A stretch of DNA of 21,515 bases from Mariniphaga sp964624645. GTDB lineage: Bacteria; Bacteroidota; Bacteroidia; Bacteroidales; Prolixibacteraceae. The DNA lies in the NCBI GenBank assembly GCA_964624645.1, contig CAZVAD010000037.1:1-21515 (forward strand). Direction: 5' to 3'. The notes under the pieces are model-generated. The model did not search any database. It saw nothing but the letters and a program-made list of their open reading frames with translations, and was not told the DNA's origin. The number at the start of each line of letters is the position of its first letter. Position 1 is the first letter of the stretch. Shown here piece after piece: positions 1 through 6,660 of this stretch. The translations under genes and the position numbers were made by a program.

Positions 1-50
1 ACAAGCGCCAAAAGAATGGCAAATGTTAAAATTGCACCTCTGTTTTGCAT
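1..50 (-). CDS. secDF: SecDF protein translocase, N-terminal end only
   Basis: Only the first 16 codons are inside the window; the gene continues past base 1. Reading the minus strand from the ATG at 50-48 gives MQNRGAILTFAILLAL. This matches the characteristic N-terminus of the Bacteroidota SecD-SecF fusion (MQN-K/R-GAI..FAILLAL), where the first transmembrane helix begins at once. SecDF is an inner-membrane partner of SecYEG that uses the proton gradient to help pull exported proteins to the periplasmic side. The assignment is from a short but distinctive motif. The upstream gene on the same strand ends at 178, leaving a 127-base gap, so co-transcription is possible. I see no clear promoter box directly in front of the start. 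Confidence 0.72.
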   Translation of the reverse strand, partial: MQNRGAILTFAILLAL

Positions 51-177
51 AAAAATTTATTTTTTAATCGTTGTGTTTATAAATGATTTTTTTGAAGAAT
101 CCCGTTAATTTTTGGCCGGATGGCTCACCGGAACCGGATATTCCGAAAATACCGAATGGTTTGAATCCGGAAAACAA

Positions 178-585
178 TCAGGAAACAAGCGGAATTTCAT
201 CGGGAATATCAAAGTGATATCTCCTGAAAATAAGATGATTGTATGAAAGAAAAAAGGGTTGGCGGATGGTGTTTGTTTCGGCACGAAGGAATTGATGAAT
301 ACGCAACTGGTGCCATTTCTGAAGCAGTTTGCCGTGTGATTCATCAGCCGGTTTCCGGTGAGGCGGTTTTTGCACCGAAGATTTGACGCTGAATGAAAGG
401 GTTTGTGAAAACAGACAAACGCCTTCCTGACTGCCTGAAGCTTCCTTGCTCTCTTCCCGGAACTCTTTCAGCGCCTCCGGATGTTTTTCAAAATAGTGGT
501 CAAACAGAAAAGCAGCGCTTATCAGGCTCACAAAAACTGCAAGCTTAAAAAATGCTTTTTTCGATATTTTTATTCTGAATTTCAC
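178..585 (-). CDS. Small membrane-anchored protein of unknown function (135 aa)
   Basis: The 135-residue protein starts with a GTG at 585-583. Residues about 11-28 (AFFKLAVFVSLISAAFLF) form one transmembrane segment after a basic N-terminus, so it should sit in the inner membrane with the rest outside, or be an uncleaved export signal. The rest is polar and ends with an aromatic, acidic tail (LSYNHLIFRRYHFDIPDE). I recognise no catalytic motif and assign no function. Reality of the gene is supported by a well-formed Bacteroidota promoter only about 15 bases before the start (TTG at 633-635, 19-base spacer, TATATTTG at 606-613). Another open frame on the same strand (105-344) overlaps its 3' half, but only this frame has the promoter and the membrane anchor. 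It may be co-transcribed with secDF. Confidence 0.6.
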   Translation of the reverse strand: MKFRIKISKKAFFKLAVFVSLISAAFLFDHYFEKHPEALKEFREESKEASGSQEGVCLFSQTLSFSVKSSVQKPPHRKPADESHGKLLQKWHQLRIHQFLRAETNTIRQPFFLSYNHLIFRRYHFDIPDEIPLVS

Positions 586-605
586 CCGGTTAAAATTTTG
601 CGCCG

Positions 606-635
606 CAAATATACAGAATTAGTTCCGGTTTTCAA
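606..635 (-). promoter_or_regulatory. Bacteroidota-type promoter for the 178-585 gene
   Basis: On the minus strand a TTG (plus 633-635) is followed by exactly 19 bases and a perfect TATATTTG -7 box (plus 606-613), matching the phylum consensus TTTG/TTG-N19-TAnnTTTG. Transcription would begin near 600, giving a leader of about 15 bases before the GTG at 585. This decides both the start and the reality of the small gene. Confidence 0.65.
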
Positions 636-650
636 GAATAAAAAAGCTGC

Positions 651-719
651 ATCAATTAACGAAAGCCCTGAAAGGGCGTAAGCAAGGCATGGTTTTCAAA
701 ACTATGCCAGCGGGAGTAC
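651..719. repeat. 69-bp extragenic direct repeat, copy 1
   Basis: This 69-base unit is repeated in the same orientation at 1446-1514 with only three mismatches. It contains two palindromes: GCCCT-GAA-AGGGC at 665-677, and a 23-base near-perfect palindrome at 686-708 (GGCATGGTTTT, C, AAAACTATGCC, one G-T pair). It ends three bases before the stop codon of hepT on the minus strand. The structure suggests a dispersed extragenic palindromic repeat rather than coding sequence. Confidence 0.85.
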
Positions 720-722
720 ATT

Positions 723-1058
723 CTACTCGTTAATAAGTTTCTCAACTTCTTGTTGCAGTGTACCTATATCATTTGTTATTATTGCCCAGATAATATCATC
801 AGAAATAGTATCGTATCCGTGAATTATCCTGTTTCTTGCATCAACTATTTTTCTTGCGCTTGTTATATTTATTTCAGGAGCTACATTCAGAATTCTTTTC
901 ACTGCTTCGCCGATTATCTCAATATTTCTTTCAACGGCCTTTCTGGTTTTCAAATCCTTTTTGAAAGTAAAAAAGTCTCTTTTTTCAGGTAGAAACTCTT
1001 CTATTTCATCAATAGCCTGATGAATATCTTCAAGCCAGATCAGAATTTTCTTTTCCAT
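723..1058 (-). CDS. hepT: HepT-like HEPN ribonuclease toxin (DUF86)
   Basis: This 111-residue all-alpha protein has the usual length of DUF86/HepT toxins. The HEPN active site is RNRIIHGY: R75, H80 and Y82 fit the R-x4-H-x-Y motif, in which R and H form the RNase centre and the tyrosine is the residue modified by the cognate antitoxin. In studied MntA/HepT pairs the toxin cleaves RNA and is silenced by AMP addition to that tyrosine. The start at 1058 overlaps the end of mntA (1030) by 29 bases, the tight coupling normal for this module. Base composition is AT-rich compared with the neighbouring mdh and efflux genes, and the operon lies between two direct repeats, so acquisition by transfer is likely. 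Toxicity in this host is inferred. Confidence 0.9.
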   Translation of the reverse strand: MEKKILIWLEDIHQAIDEIEEFLPEKRDFFTFKKDLKTRKAVERNIEIIGEAVKRILNVAPEINITSARKIVDARNRIIHGYDTISDDIIWAIITNDIGTLQQEVEKLINE

Positions 1059-1350
1059 AAATCTGTACTTTGGTCCGGTCGATTTCGCTTTTCAAAAACC
1101 TGTTCCTGATTGCTTTCTGCTCAAGCAGGTCAATTTCTCTTTTCAGAATCTCTTCAAGTTGAAATTTCAGGTTAAAATATTTATCAGAGTATGATATCGG
1201 ATCATCATCAATTATATCTACCAACAAATCAATATCACTGTCAGGTGCAAATCTGTCAGTAGTAATTGAGCCGAAGGCAAACAGCCTATTCACTTCGTTC
1301 AAATCACAAAGTTCCCTTATTTGTTCAATATGTTGATTCAATATATTCAT
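1030..1350 (-). CDS. mntA: MntA-like minimal nucleotidyltransferase antitoxin
   Basis: The 106-residue protein is a minimal nucleotidyltransferase. The signature GS-x10-D-x-D is complete: G27-S28, then D39 and D41 (SDIDLLVD), with the third acidic residue at D74 (REIDLL). The fold is therefore expected to be active, not degenerate. In characterised pairs MntA transfers AMP to the tyrosine of HepT's R-x4-H-x-Y motif and so blocks the toxin. It is the first gene of a two-gene operon and overlaps hepT by 29 bases. A TACCTTTG -7 box lies only seven bases ahead of the ATG (plus 1358-1365), so the transcript may be leaderless or nearly so. The protein has no second methionine, which makes a later ATG start impossible. 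Confidence 0.9.
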   Translation of the reverse strand: MNILNQHIEQIRELCDLNEVNRLFAFGSITTDRFAPDSDIDLLVDIIDDDPISYSDKYFNLKFQLEEILKREIDLLEQKAIRNRFLKSEIDRTKVQIYGKENSDLA

Positions 1351-1357
1351 ACTACTG

Positions 1358-1365
1358 CAAAGGTA
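1358..1365 (-). promoter_or_regulatory. Candidate -7 box of the mntA-hepT operon
   Basis: The minus strand reads TACCTTTG, a perfect match to TAnnTTTG, ending seven bases before the mntA ATG at 1350. No TTTG is seen about 19 bases further upstream, so the -33 element is weak or absent. If used, transcription would begin at or within a few bases of the start codon. Confidence 0.4.
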
Positions 1366-1445
1366 ATAAAATTCGATCTATGGTTACAGCGGATACCAGG
1401 CATTGGTAACTGAGGCGCTCGAAGTTAGCCCTATGAAGAAAATCA

Positions 1446-1514
1446 ATCAATTAACGAAAGCCCTGAAAGGGCGTTAGTAAGGCATGGTTTTCAAAACTAC
1501 GCCAGCGGGAGTAC
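1446..1514. repeat. 69-bp extragenic direct repeat, copy 2
   Basis: This is the second copy of the unit at 651-719, in the same orientation, 795 bases away. The GCCCT-GAA-AGGGC palindrome is intact at 1460-1472. The second palindrome carries a base change in its right arm (CTACGCC for CTATGCC), so it is slightly decayed. The copy lies between the mntA start and the end of the aspartyl protease gene. Both copies are just 3' of a minus-strand gene, and together they bracket the toxin-antitoxin operon. Confidence 0.85.
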
Positions 1515-1531
1515 TCTGTACTTAATACTCA

Positions 1532-2011
1532 TTACTTTGTACTCGCTCTACTTCTTTTGCGCCTGAAATAAGACTTCCGGCCTTTTGCAATATTCAATAT
1601 CAGTACTTTTTTCTGATAGTCGATCACTGCTTTGTGGTGCATTAAAAAATCGCTGCCAAGCAGTCCGCAGATTTTAATGTTAGTGGAACCGGGGTAGAAA
1701 TTATTGATGTGTGTCAGGTCAATCAGGGCAACCTGGAGGTCATCAATATGCAGTTTTTCAATGGAGAAAGGTTTCATCCGGGCAATGGCCGTATCGATTA
1801 TTTTATCGCCGATTCCTGTGGATTGTGCCGGTTTGCTTTTTTCCTCGGGAGCAAAATAATAGGCTTCAAGAGTTTTGTCAAAAACTGACTGGGTTGCTCC
1901 GGTGTCAAGCACCCAGTAACCGGTGGTTTTATCACCAAACTCGGAAGTTACGATAAGGTGGAAGTTGCCGTCTTCCGGTTCGGACAATCGCAAAGGAATT
2001 TTAATTTTCAT
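1532..2011 (-). CDS. Retropepsin-like aspartyl protease family protein
   Basis: The 159-residue protein has the hallmarks of a single-domain retroviral-type aspartyl protease: the active-site VLDTGA at about residues 34-39 followed by TQSVFD, and the second conserved hydrophobic-glycine stretch CGLLGSDFL at about 114-122. These small bacterial proteins (Pfam gag-asp_protease/Asp_protease_2 type) are thought to work as dimers, with each subunit giving one aspartate. No signal peptide is present, so it is probably cytoplasmic. The C-terminus is very basic (RKSYFRRKRSRASTK). The start ATG is at 2011, just after the mdh terminator, and I see no good promoter in that short gap. It may depend on read-through from mdh. 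The substrate is unknown. Confidence 0.8.
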   Translation of the reverse strand: MKIKIPLRLSEPEDGNFHLIVTSEFGDKTTGYWVLDTGATQSVFDKTLEAYYFAPEEKSKPAQSTGIGDKIIDTAIARMKPFSIEKLHIDDLQVALIDLTHINNFYPGSTNIKICGLLGSDFLMHHKAVIDYQKKVLILNIAKGRKSYFRRKRSRASTK

Positions 2012-2032
2012 AGGATTTAAAGAAACAAAAAA

Positions 2033-2062
2033 AAACGGCTGATTTTGCAGAAACAGCCGTTT
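2033..2062 (-). terminator. Rho-independent terminator of mdh
   Basis: On the minus strand a perfect 9-bp stem (AAACGGCTG with CAGCCGTTT) and 12-base loop is followed by a run of about ten T residues (plus 2026-2035). It starts 23 bases after the mdh stop codon. Confidence 0.9.
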
Positions 2063-2084
2063 AAAATATTTTGTTTTCGGGAAT

Positions 2085-3020
2085 TTATAAAATATTCATG
2101 TCATCCAACACATCCATAATGCTTTTTACCGCCCTGGCAGAATCGTGCAAAAGTTTTGTCTCTTCGTCGTTCAGCGGGATTTCAATAATTTGTTCCACAC
2201 CGTTTTTTCCCAATTTCACCGGAGAACCGACAAACATGTTATCCAGTCCGAATTCGCCTTCCAGTTTCACACAGCACGGGAAAATACGCTTCTGATCCAT
2301 GACGATTGCTTCAACCATCTGTGCGGCTGCGGAACCGGGAGCATACCATGCCGATGTTCCCATGAGGTTAACCAGTTCGCCTCCGCCTTTTTTCGTGCGG
2401 TCAACAATAGCATCCAAAGTTTCTTCATCGATAAGCTCCGTTACAGGAATTCCTGAAACTGTGGTGTAGCGCGGCAGCGGCACCATCGTGTCGCCGTGGC
2501 CGCCCATCAGCAGCGCCTGAATGTCGCGCGGGGAAATATCCAGCGCTTCAGCAAGGAATGCACGATAACGTGCAGTATCCAGAATCCCGGCCATGCCCAT
2601 CACCTGATTCTTCGGTTTTTTCGCTGTAACATAGGCAGCATAAGTCATGACGTCAAGCGGATTGGAAACGATAATGATTTTTGCATCGGGTGAATATTCA
2701 ACCACACTTTCCGTAACGCTTTTCACAATGCTTGCATTGATGGAGATAAGGTCGTCGCGGCTCATTCCGGGTTTGCGCGGAACGCCGGAGGTGATTACAA
2801 CCACTTCCGAGCCGGCAGTCTTTGAATAGTCGTTGGTTGACCCCGTCAACCGGGTATCATATTCATTCACCGGTGCGGTTTGCCACAAATCGAGCGCTTT
2901 CCCTTCGGAAATTCCCTCTTTGATATCCACCAGAACGACTTCTTTGACAATGTTTTTTTCGGCAACCACCTGTGCGCAGGTAGCGCCCACATTTCCTGCC
3001 CCAACTACTGTAACTTTCAT
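2085..3020 (-). CDS. mdh: NAD-dependent malate dehydrogenase
   Basis: The enzyme oxidises malate to oxaloacetate with NAD in the cytoplasm (TCA cycle or its reductive branch). I chose the internal ATG at 3020, giving 311 residues that begin MKVTVVGAGNVGA; the 14 codons upstream would put an unlikely tail before the Rossmann fold. Visible motifs are the dinucleotide loop GAGNVGA (7-13), an aspartate after the second strand (D32) that favours NAD, substrate-binding arginines in PRKPGMSRDD (R82, R88), N120 in SNPLD, D148 and R151 in LDTAR, and the catalytic H175 in GGHGDTMVP. This is the LDH-like prokaryotic MDH class. It has its own terminator (2033-2062), and a promoter about 130 bases upstream leaves a long leader. 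Confidence 0.96.
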   Translation of the reverse strand: MKVTVVGAGNVGATCAQVVAEKNIVKEVVLVDIKEGISEGKALDLWQTAPVNEYDTRLTGSTNDYSKTAGSEVVVITSGVPRKPGMSRDDLISINASIVKSVTESVVEYSPDAKIIIVSNPLDVMTYAAYVTAKKPKNQVMGMAGILDTARYRAFLAEALDISPRDIQALLMGGHGDTMVPLPRYTTVSGIPVTELIDEETLDAIVDRTKKGGGELVNLMGTSAWYAPGSAAAQMVEAIVMDQKRIFPCCVKLEGEFGLDNMFVGSPVKLGKNGVEQIIEIPLNDEETKLLHDSARAVKSIMDVLDDMNIL

Positions 3021-3156
3021 ATCACGAATATTTAATATTTTCAAACGTAGCCCATGAAACACACAAATATTTTGTTGTGCTTGTTACATGGTGAAAATGA
3101 GTTTATTACTTATAATTATCTAAAACCTGAATAATGTTATTTTGTTTAAGAGGTGG

Positions 3157-3187
3157 CAAATATAGCTCATTTTACTCAGGCCGGAAA
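3157..3187 (-). promoter_or_regulatory. Probable mdh promoter
   Basis: The minus strand has a perfect TATATTTG -7 box (plus 3157-3164). Nineteen bases upstream is TTTC (plus 3184-3187), one mismatch from the TTTG -33 element. Transcription would start near 3150, about 130 bases before the mdh ATG at 3020. The leader is AT-rich and I see no known riboswitch fold in it. Confidence 0.55.
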
Positions 3188-3189
3188 TT

Positions 3190-3209
3190 TAAAATCCGAT
3201 GGGATTTTA
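3190..3209 (-). terminator. Hairpin after the DUF5916 gene, possible terminator
   Basis: A perfect 8-bp stem, TAAAATCC / GGATTTTA, with a 4-base loop lies 26 bases beyond the stop codon at 3236. The stem is AT-rich and the tail after it (AAATTT on the minus strand) is not a clean T-run, so as a terminator it is weak. It also sits just before the mdh -33 region. Confidence 0.4.
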
Positions 3210-3235
3210 GTTTAACATTTTGATAAAAATTGCTG

Positions 3236-5398
3236 TCAGTTCAGCCAGTAGGTTATTTTCAGAACCAGCGCCCGGTTTCGTGAATTCCAGGCTCCCGGAA
3301 TATAATTGTCAGTATAAACAATAAAAAAATCTGAAACAGGCTGGTATCTCCACTGAAACCGCATGTTGATATTCATGTTGTTTATCTGCTCATTGTACTG
3401 CACAAATGTGGTCCAGAAAATATTTTCAGAAAAGGTTACGTCCAGCTTCGGTCCCAGGAGCCAGAAACGGGTGCGTTCAAACGGATTGGGTAAATGTATA
3501 TCGGTGTAATTAAAGTTCATGACAAAATTGACATAAGGCTGAAACCGGTACCCCATCTGACCGGTAATGTATTGAATATTGCCATTGTAGAACGTTGCCT
3601 TTGCCAGCTCCACATTCCATTTAAACAGATTCTTCGGCGCTGAATTATAGATTATTCCCGCACCGCCAAAATGGTATTTGCTGCCGGCAGGCAGGTATTG
3701 CCCGCTCACATGCGTCGGGTCGAAATCATGGTCAAGCTCAACAAAAAAGTTTTGGTAGGCAAGGGTCAGAACGCTTGATTTTTTGAATTCAAACTGATAG
3801 GTGAAAGTATTTTCGTAATCTATTTTTTTGAAATCCTTATTGAAGTAATTCTCCATATAAATGCCCGGCCCATGGCTGATAATTCCTTTGTTGGGCACAA
3901 ACAGGTAAACGATTTCAGGGCCAAGATAATTATAACCCGTGCGCCTTATATATCCGGCTTCTGCAAGGTAGTTTTCGCCGACAGATGACTGGGATACATT
4001 AACCTGGAGATTTTTTGCCTTGTATTTCAGATTGGCGCCCTGGGCATACTGCTTTTCAGGATTTTCAGGCTGAAATGACCGGTGATAGAAAAACTTCCCT
4101 TCCCAGAAATTATTTTTGCTTGCCAGATTCAGGTCAAATCCGGCAACCCGGTTGAAGCGGTCGTTCTCTTCGGTTTGGGTCAGATTTTCTTTGTTCACAA
4201 AGATAAATCCGAAATTGGAGCGTGCCAGTATTTTTCTTTGCAGCGACGCCACCGTGAAATTTCTGGAAGGAAGGTCTCCCGATTTTTGGGTCGCCATGTT
4301 CATTAACCCGATGCGCCAGTCGTTGCCAATTTTTCCGCTCAGGCGGGCGCCGGCAAGTACCGGGGCATCCAGCCCAATTCGCCGTGAAAAAAACGGCGTA
4401 ACAGCGCTGAATCCAAAGCCCGAAAAGAGATCGCTGTTTTCAAGGAAAAACTGTCTTTTTTCTGGAAAAAACCGATCAATATTAGTCACCTGCTGGTCAA
4501 CCTCAACCTGAGCAAAATCCGGATTGTAGGTCAAATCAAGATTCATGGAGGATGAGAGTCCCACTTTGGCGTCAAACCCAAAATCCTTATGATATTCAGC
4601 ACCGGTACCCGCTTCAAAGTCATTGGAATACCCGCCGAAGAGATACGGAATCAATGAAAACTGAACCGTGGATTTGGGAAGCGGTTCCTCAAACTGCATC
4701 ACGCCTGCATAAGCCAGCGAAGCGGTGGCAAACTGGCGCGGCACCGGAGCCCAGCTTGATTTTTCATTGGTTTTCAAATCCAGCCGGCTAAAGTTCACAT
4801 TCCAGCGCTCTGCGCCGGAGGGATAGCGAATCGACCGGAACGGAATGCGCATTTCTGCAACCCATTTGTCGTCATAGTGCATTGTTTTTGAGCTCCATTT
4901 GGCATCCCAGTCAAGATTTACGGCAAAACCTTCGCTCATCGTACCGTCCCATTTTGCACCGGATGCGGAAATACCAAAGGAAAACCCGTTGGTCTGGTCA
5001 AGAAAAGTATCGAAAAAAGAGAGAAAATTGTCGTTGTTCCCAAAAACAAAATCGCGTCTGAACGATTCCATAATCCGTTTGCCGGGAATGGTGTCGTGAA
5101 AAACAAACGCAATGTACAGCGCCTTGTCATCATAAGTCATCATCACCTCCGATTGTTGTGCTGACAGCCCCGTATCAACGGGTAAAACCAGATAAAACGG
5201 GGTTGCCTTCTGTGCATTCAGCCAGTCGGATTCATCCAGTATTCCGTCAATGATGATTTCGCCCCGCATCCTTTTCACATGATAAACAAAATCTTTGTTG
5301 TGGGTATTTGTAATGGTATCATTTTTCTGCTTCTTGAAAGAAAATGCCCCTGCTGGAACAGAAAAACAGAGTAAAAAACACAGGGTAAATACTTTCAT
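3236..5398 (-). CDS. Exported CBM9-like / DUF5916 outer-membrane barrel protein
   Basis: I start at the internal ATG at 5398, which gives a proper signal peptide (MKVFTLCFLLCFSVPAGAFS) and 720 residues; the longer frame to 5440 would bury it. Residues about 40-235 resemble the CBM9-like domain (IIIDGILDESDW at 48-59, then repeated beta strands). The rest is a DUF5916 domain with its signature FFPEKRQFFLEN at 310-321, just after YNPDFAQVEVDQQ. The C-terminal half alternates aromatic and polar residues and ends in a hydrophobic strand (LVLKITYWLN), as expected for an outer-membrane beta-barrel. The family is common in Bacteroidota; its role is not established, though surface sugar binding or transport is often suggested. 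Neighbouring mdh follows on the same strand but has its own promoter. Confidence 0.88.
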   Translation of the reverse strand: MKVFTLCFLLCFSVPAGAFSFKKQKNDTITNTHNKDFVYHVKRMRGEIIIDGILDESDWLNAQKATPFYLVLPVDTGLSAQQSEVMMTYDDKALYIAFVFHDTIPGKRIMESFRRDFVFGNNDNFLSFFDTFLDQTNGFSFGISASGAKWDGTMSEGFAVNLDWDAKWSSKTMHYDDKWVAEMRIPFRSIRYPSGAERWNVNFSRLDLKTNEKSSWAPVPRQFATASLAYAGVMQFEEPLPKSTVQFSLIPYLFGGYSNDFEAGTGAEYHKDFGFDAKVGLSSSMNLDLTYNPDFAQVEVDQQVTNIDRFFPEKRQFFLENSDLFSGFGFSAVTPFFSRRIGLDAPVLAGARLSGKIGNDWRIGLMNMATQKSGDLPSRNFTVASLQRKILARSNFGFIFVNKENLTQTEENDRFNRVAGFDLNLASKNNFWEGKFFYHRSFQPENPEKQYAQGANLKYKAKNLQVNVSQSSVGENYLAEAGYIRRTGYNYLGPEIVYLFVPNKGIISHGPGIYMENYFNKDFKKIDYENTFTYQFEFKKSSVLTLAYQNFFVELDHDFDPTHVSGQYLPAGSKYHFGGAGIIYNSAPKNLFKWNVELAKATFYNGNIQYITGQMGYRFQPYVNFVMNFNYTDIHLPNPFERTRFWLLGPKLDVTFSENIFWTTFVQYNEQINNMNINMRFQWRYQPVSDFFIVYTDNYIPGAWNSRNRALVLKITYWLN

Positions 5399-5538
5399 GT
5401 GGCTCGAATATTTTTTTAATGTTAGTAATTGTTTTGGCAATATGACAGGATAGTTCGCAAAGATGTTACACGAAAAGCGCTAAATTAGCCAAAAAAAGTT
5501 TTATGTTTTCAATAAGTATGTTTTTAAAATAAAACAGT

Positions 5539-6657
5539 TTGAAAAAACAGAAGAAAAGGAAAATCATTGTATCGGTAACCAGCGACTTAGTTTCGGACAA
5601 CCGGGTGCATAAAACCTGCATGACACTATCGAACATGGGGTTTAACGTGCTGCTTGTGGGCAGGAAGCTCCCTGACAGCCTGCCGCTGTCTTCCCGCAGT
5701 TATTCTGTGAAACGGATAAGACTGCTTTTCAATAAAGGCTTTTTGTTTTACGCCTGCTTCAATATCCGGCTTTTCTTTTTCCTGCTGTTTTCCTCCTTCG
5801 ATTTACTTCTTGCAAACGACCTGGACACGCTCTCCGCCAACTTCCTTGCGACAAAACTAAAAAACAAACCGCTTGTTTACGACAGTCACGAATATTTTAC
5901 GGAAGTTCCTGAACTGGTGTCCCGTCCCGGGGTGCAAAGCGTCTGGAAGTGGCTGGAAAGGCAAATGGTGCCGAAGCTAAAATATGCTTACACCGTTTCC
6001 AGGTCCATTGCTGAAATTTACACAGAAAAATATGGCGTTCCGTTTCAAACGGTACGGAATTTCCCTATCCGGAAGGAGCAGGTGAAGCAGAAAACGGTTG
6101 AAATGTCCAATGAAAAAATGATTTTATACCAGGGCGCCGTGAATCAGGGCAGAGGACTGGAAAATGTTATCCGGGCGATGAAATATGTTTCCGAAGCCGT
6201 GCTTGTGATTGCCGGGGATGGCGATATCCGGAATTCGCTTGCCGGGCTTGTGGAAAATGAAGGCCTTCAGGAAAAAGTCAGATTCACCGGGCGCCTTTCC
6301 ATTGACAAACTTGCAGAACTTACGCCACAGGCGGATTTGGGATTATCCGTTGAAGAAGACTTGGGACTCAATTATCGCTATGCCCTGCCCAATAAATTGT
6401 TTGACTATGTTCAGGCCAATGTTCCGGTGCTTGTAACTGATTTGCCCGAAATGGCGGCCATTGTCAGAAAATATGACATTGGCGAAGTGGCAGTTTCAAC
6501 CGAGCCTGAAATGCTGGCAAAAATATTTACTGAGATGCTCTCTAACGGTGCAAAACGTGAAATCTGGCAAAAGAATCTCGAAAAGGCTGCACAGGAACTC
6601 ACCTGGGAGCATGAGGAACAGGTTTTAAGGGAAATCTTCCAGCCGTTTTTACGGTGA
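5539..6657 (+). CDS. GT4-like glycosyltransferase
   Basis: This 372-residue protein is a GT-B fold glycosyltransferase, best matched to family 4 (glycosyl transferases group 1). It should move a sugar from a nucleotide donor to a cell-surface glycan or lipid on the cytoplasmic face of the membrane. Visible features are the N-terminal VTSDLVSDNRVHKT, a hydrophobic stretch near 76-92, YDSHEYFTEVPEL (114-126), the donor-domain start ILYQGAVNQGRG (195-206), VIAGDGD (223-229) and LPNKLFDYVQANVPVLVTDLPE (283-304), typical of Bacteroidota members. The first codon is TTG at 5539; no ATG lies near the conserved start. It runs divergently from the DUF5916 gene, and its stop is only three bases from the end of the oppositely oriented efflux operon. 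No polysaccharide cluster surrounds it, so the acceptor is unknown. Confidence 0.87.
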   Translation: MKKQKKRKIIVSVTSDLVSDNRVHKTCMTLSNMGFNVLLVGRKLPDSLPLSSRSYSVKRIRLLFNKGFLFYACFNIRLFFFLLFSSFDLLLANDLDTLSANFLATKLKNKPLVYDSHEYFTEVPELVSRPGVQSVWKWLERQMVPKLKYAYTVSRSIAEIYTEKYGVPFQTVRNFPIRKEQVKQKTVEMSNEKMILYQGAVNQGRGLENVIRAMKYVSEAVLVIAGDGDIRNSLAGLVENEGLQEKVRFTGRLSIDKLAELTPQADLGLSVEEDLGLNYRYALPNKLFDYVQANVPVLVTDLPEMAAIVRKYDIGEVAVSTEPEMLAKIFTEMLSNGAKREIWQKNLEKAAQELTWEHEEQVLREIFQPFLR

Positions 6658-6660
6658 TTT

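Noticed and set aside
105..344. Minus-strand open frame of 79 codons overlapping the small membrane protein gene
   Set aside because: It has no promoter and no membrane or domain signal; the overlapping 178-585 frame has both a promoter and an N-terminal helix.
651..1514. Repeats at 651-719 and 1446-1514 as a CRISPR remnant
   Set aside because: There are only two copies of 69 bases separated by a real two-gene operon; no short regular spacing and no cas genes.
3020..3062. Longer mdh start at 3062
   Set aside because: It would add 14 residues before the Rossmann strand MKVTVVGAGNVGA, which is the conserved N-terminus of the family.
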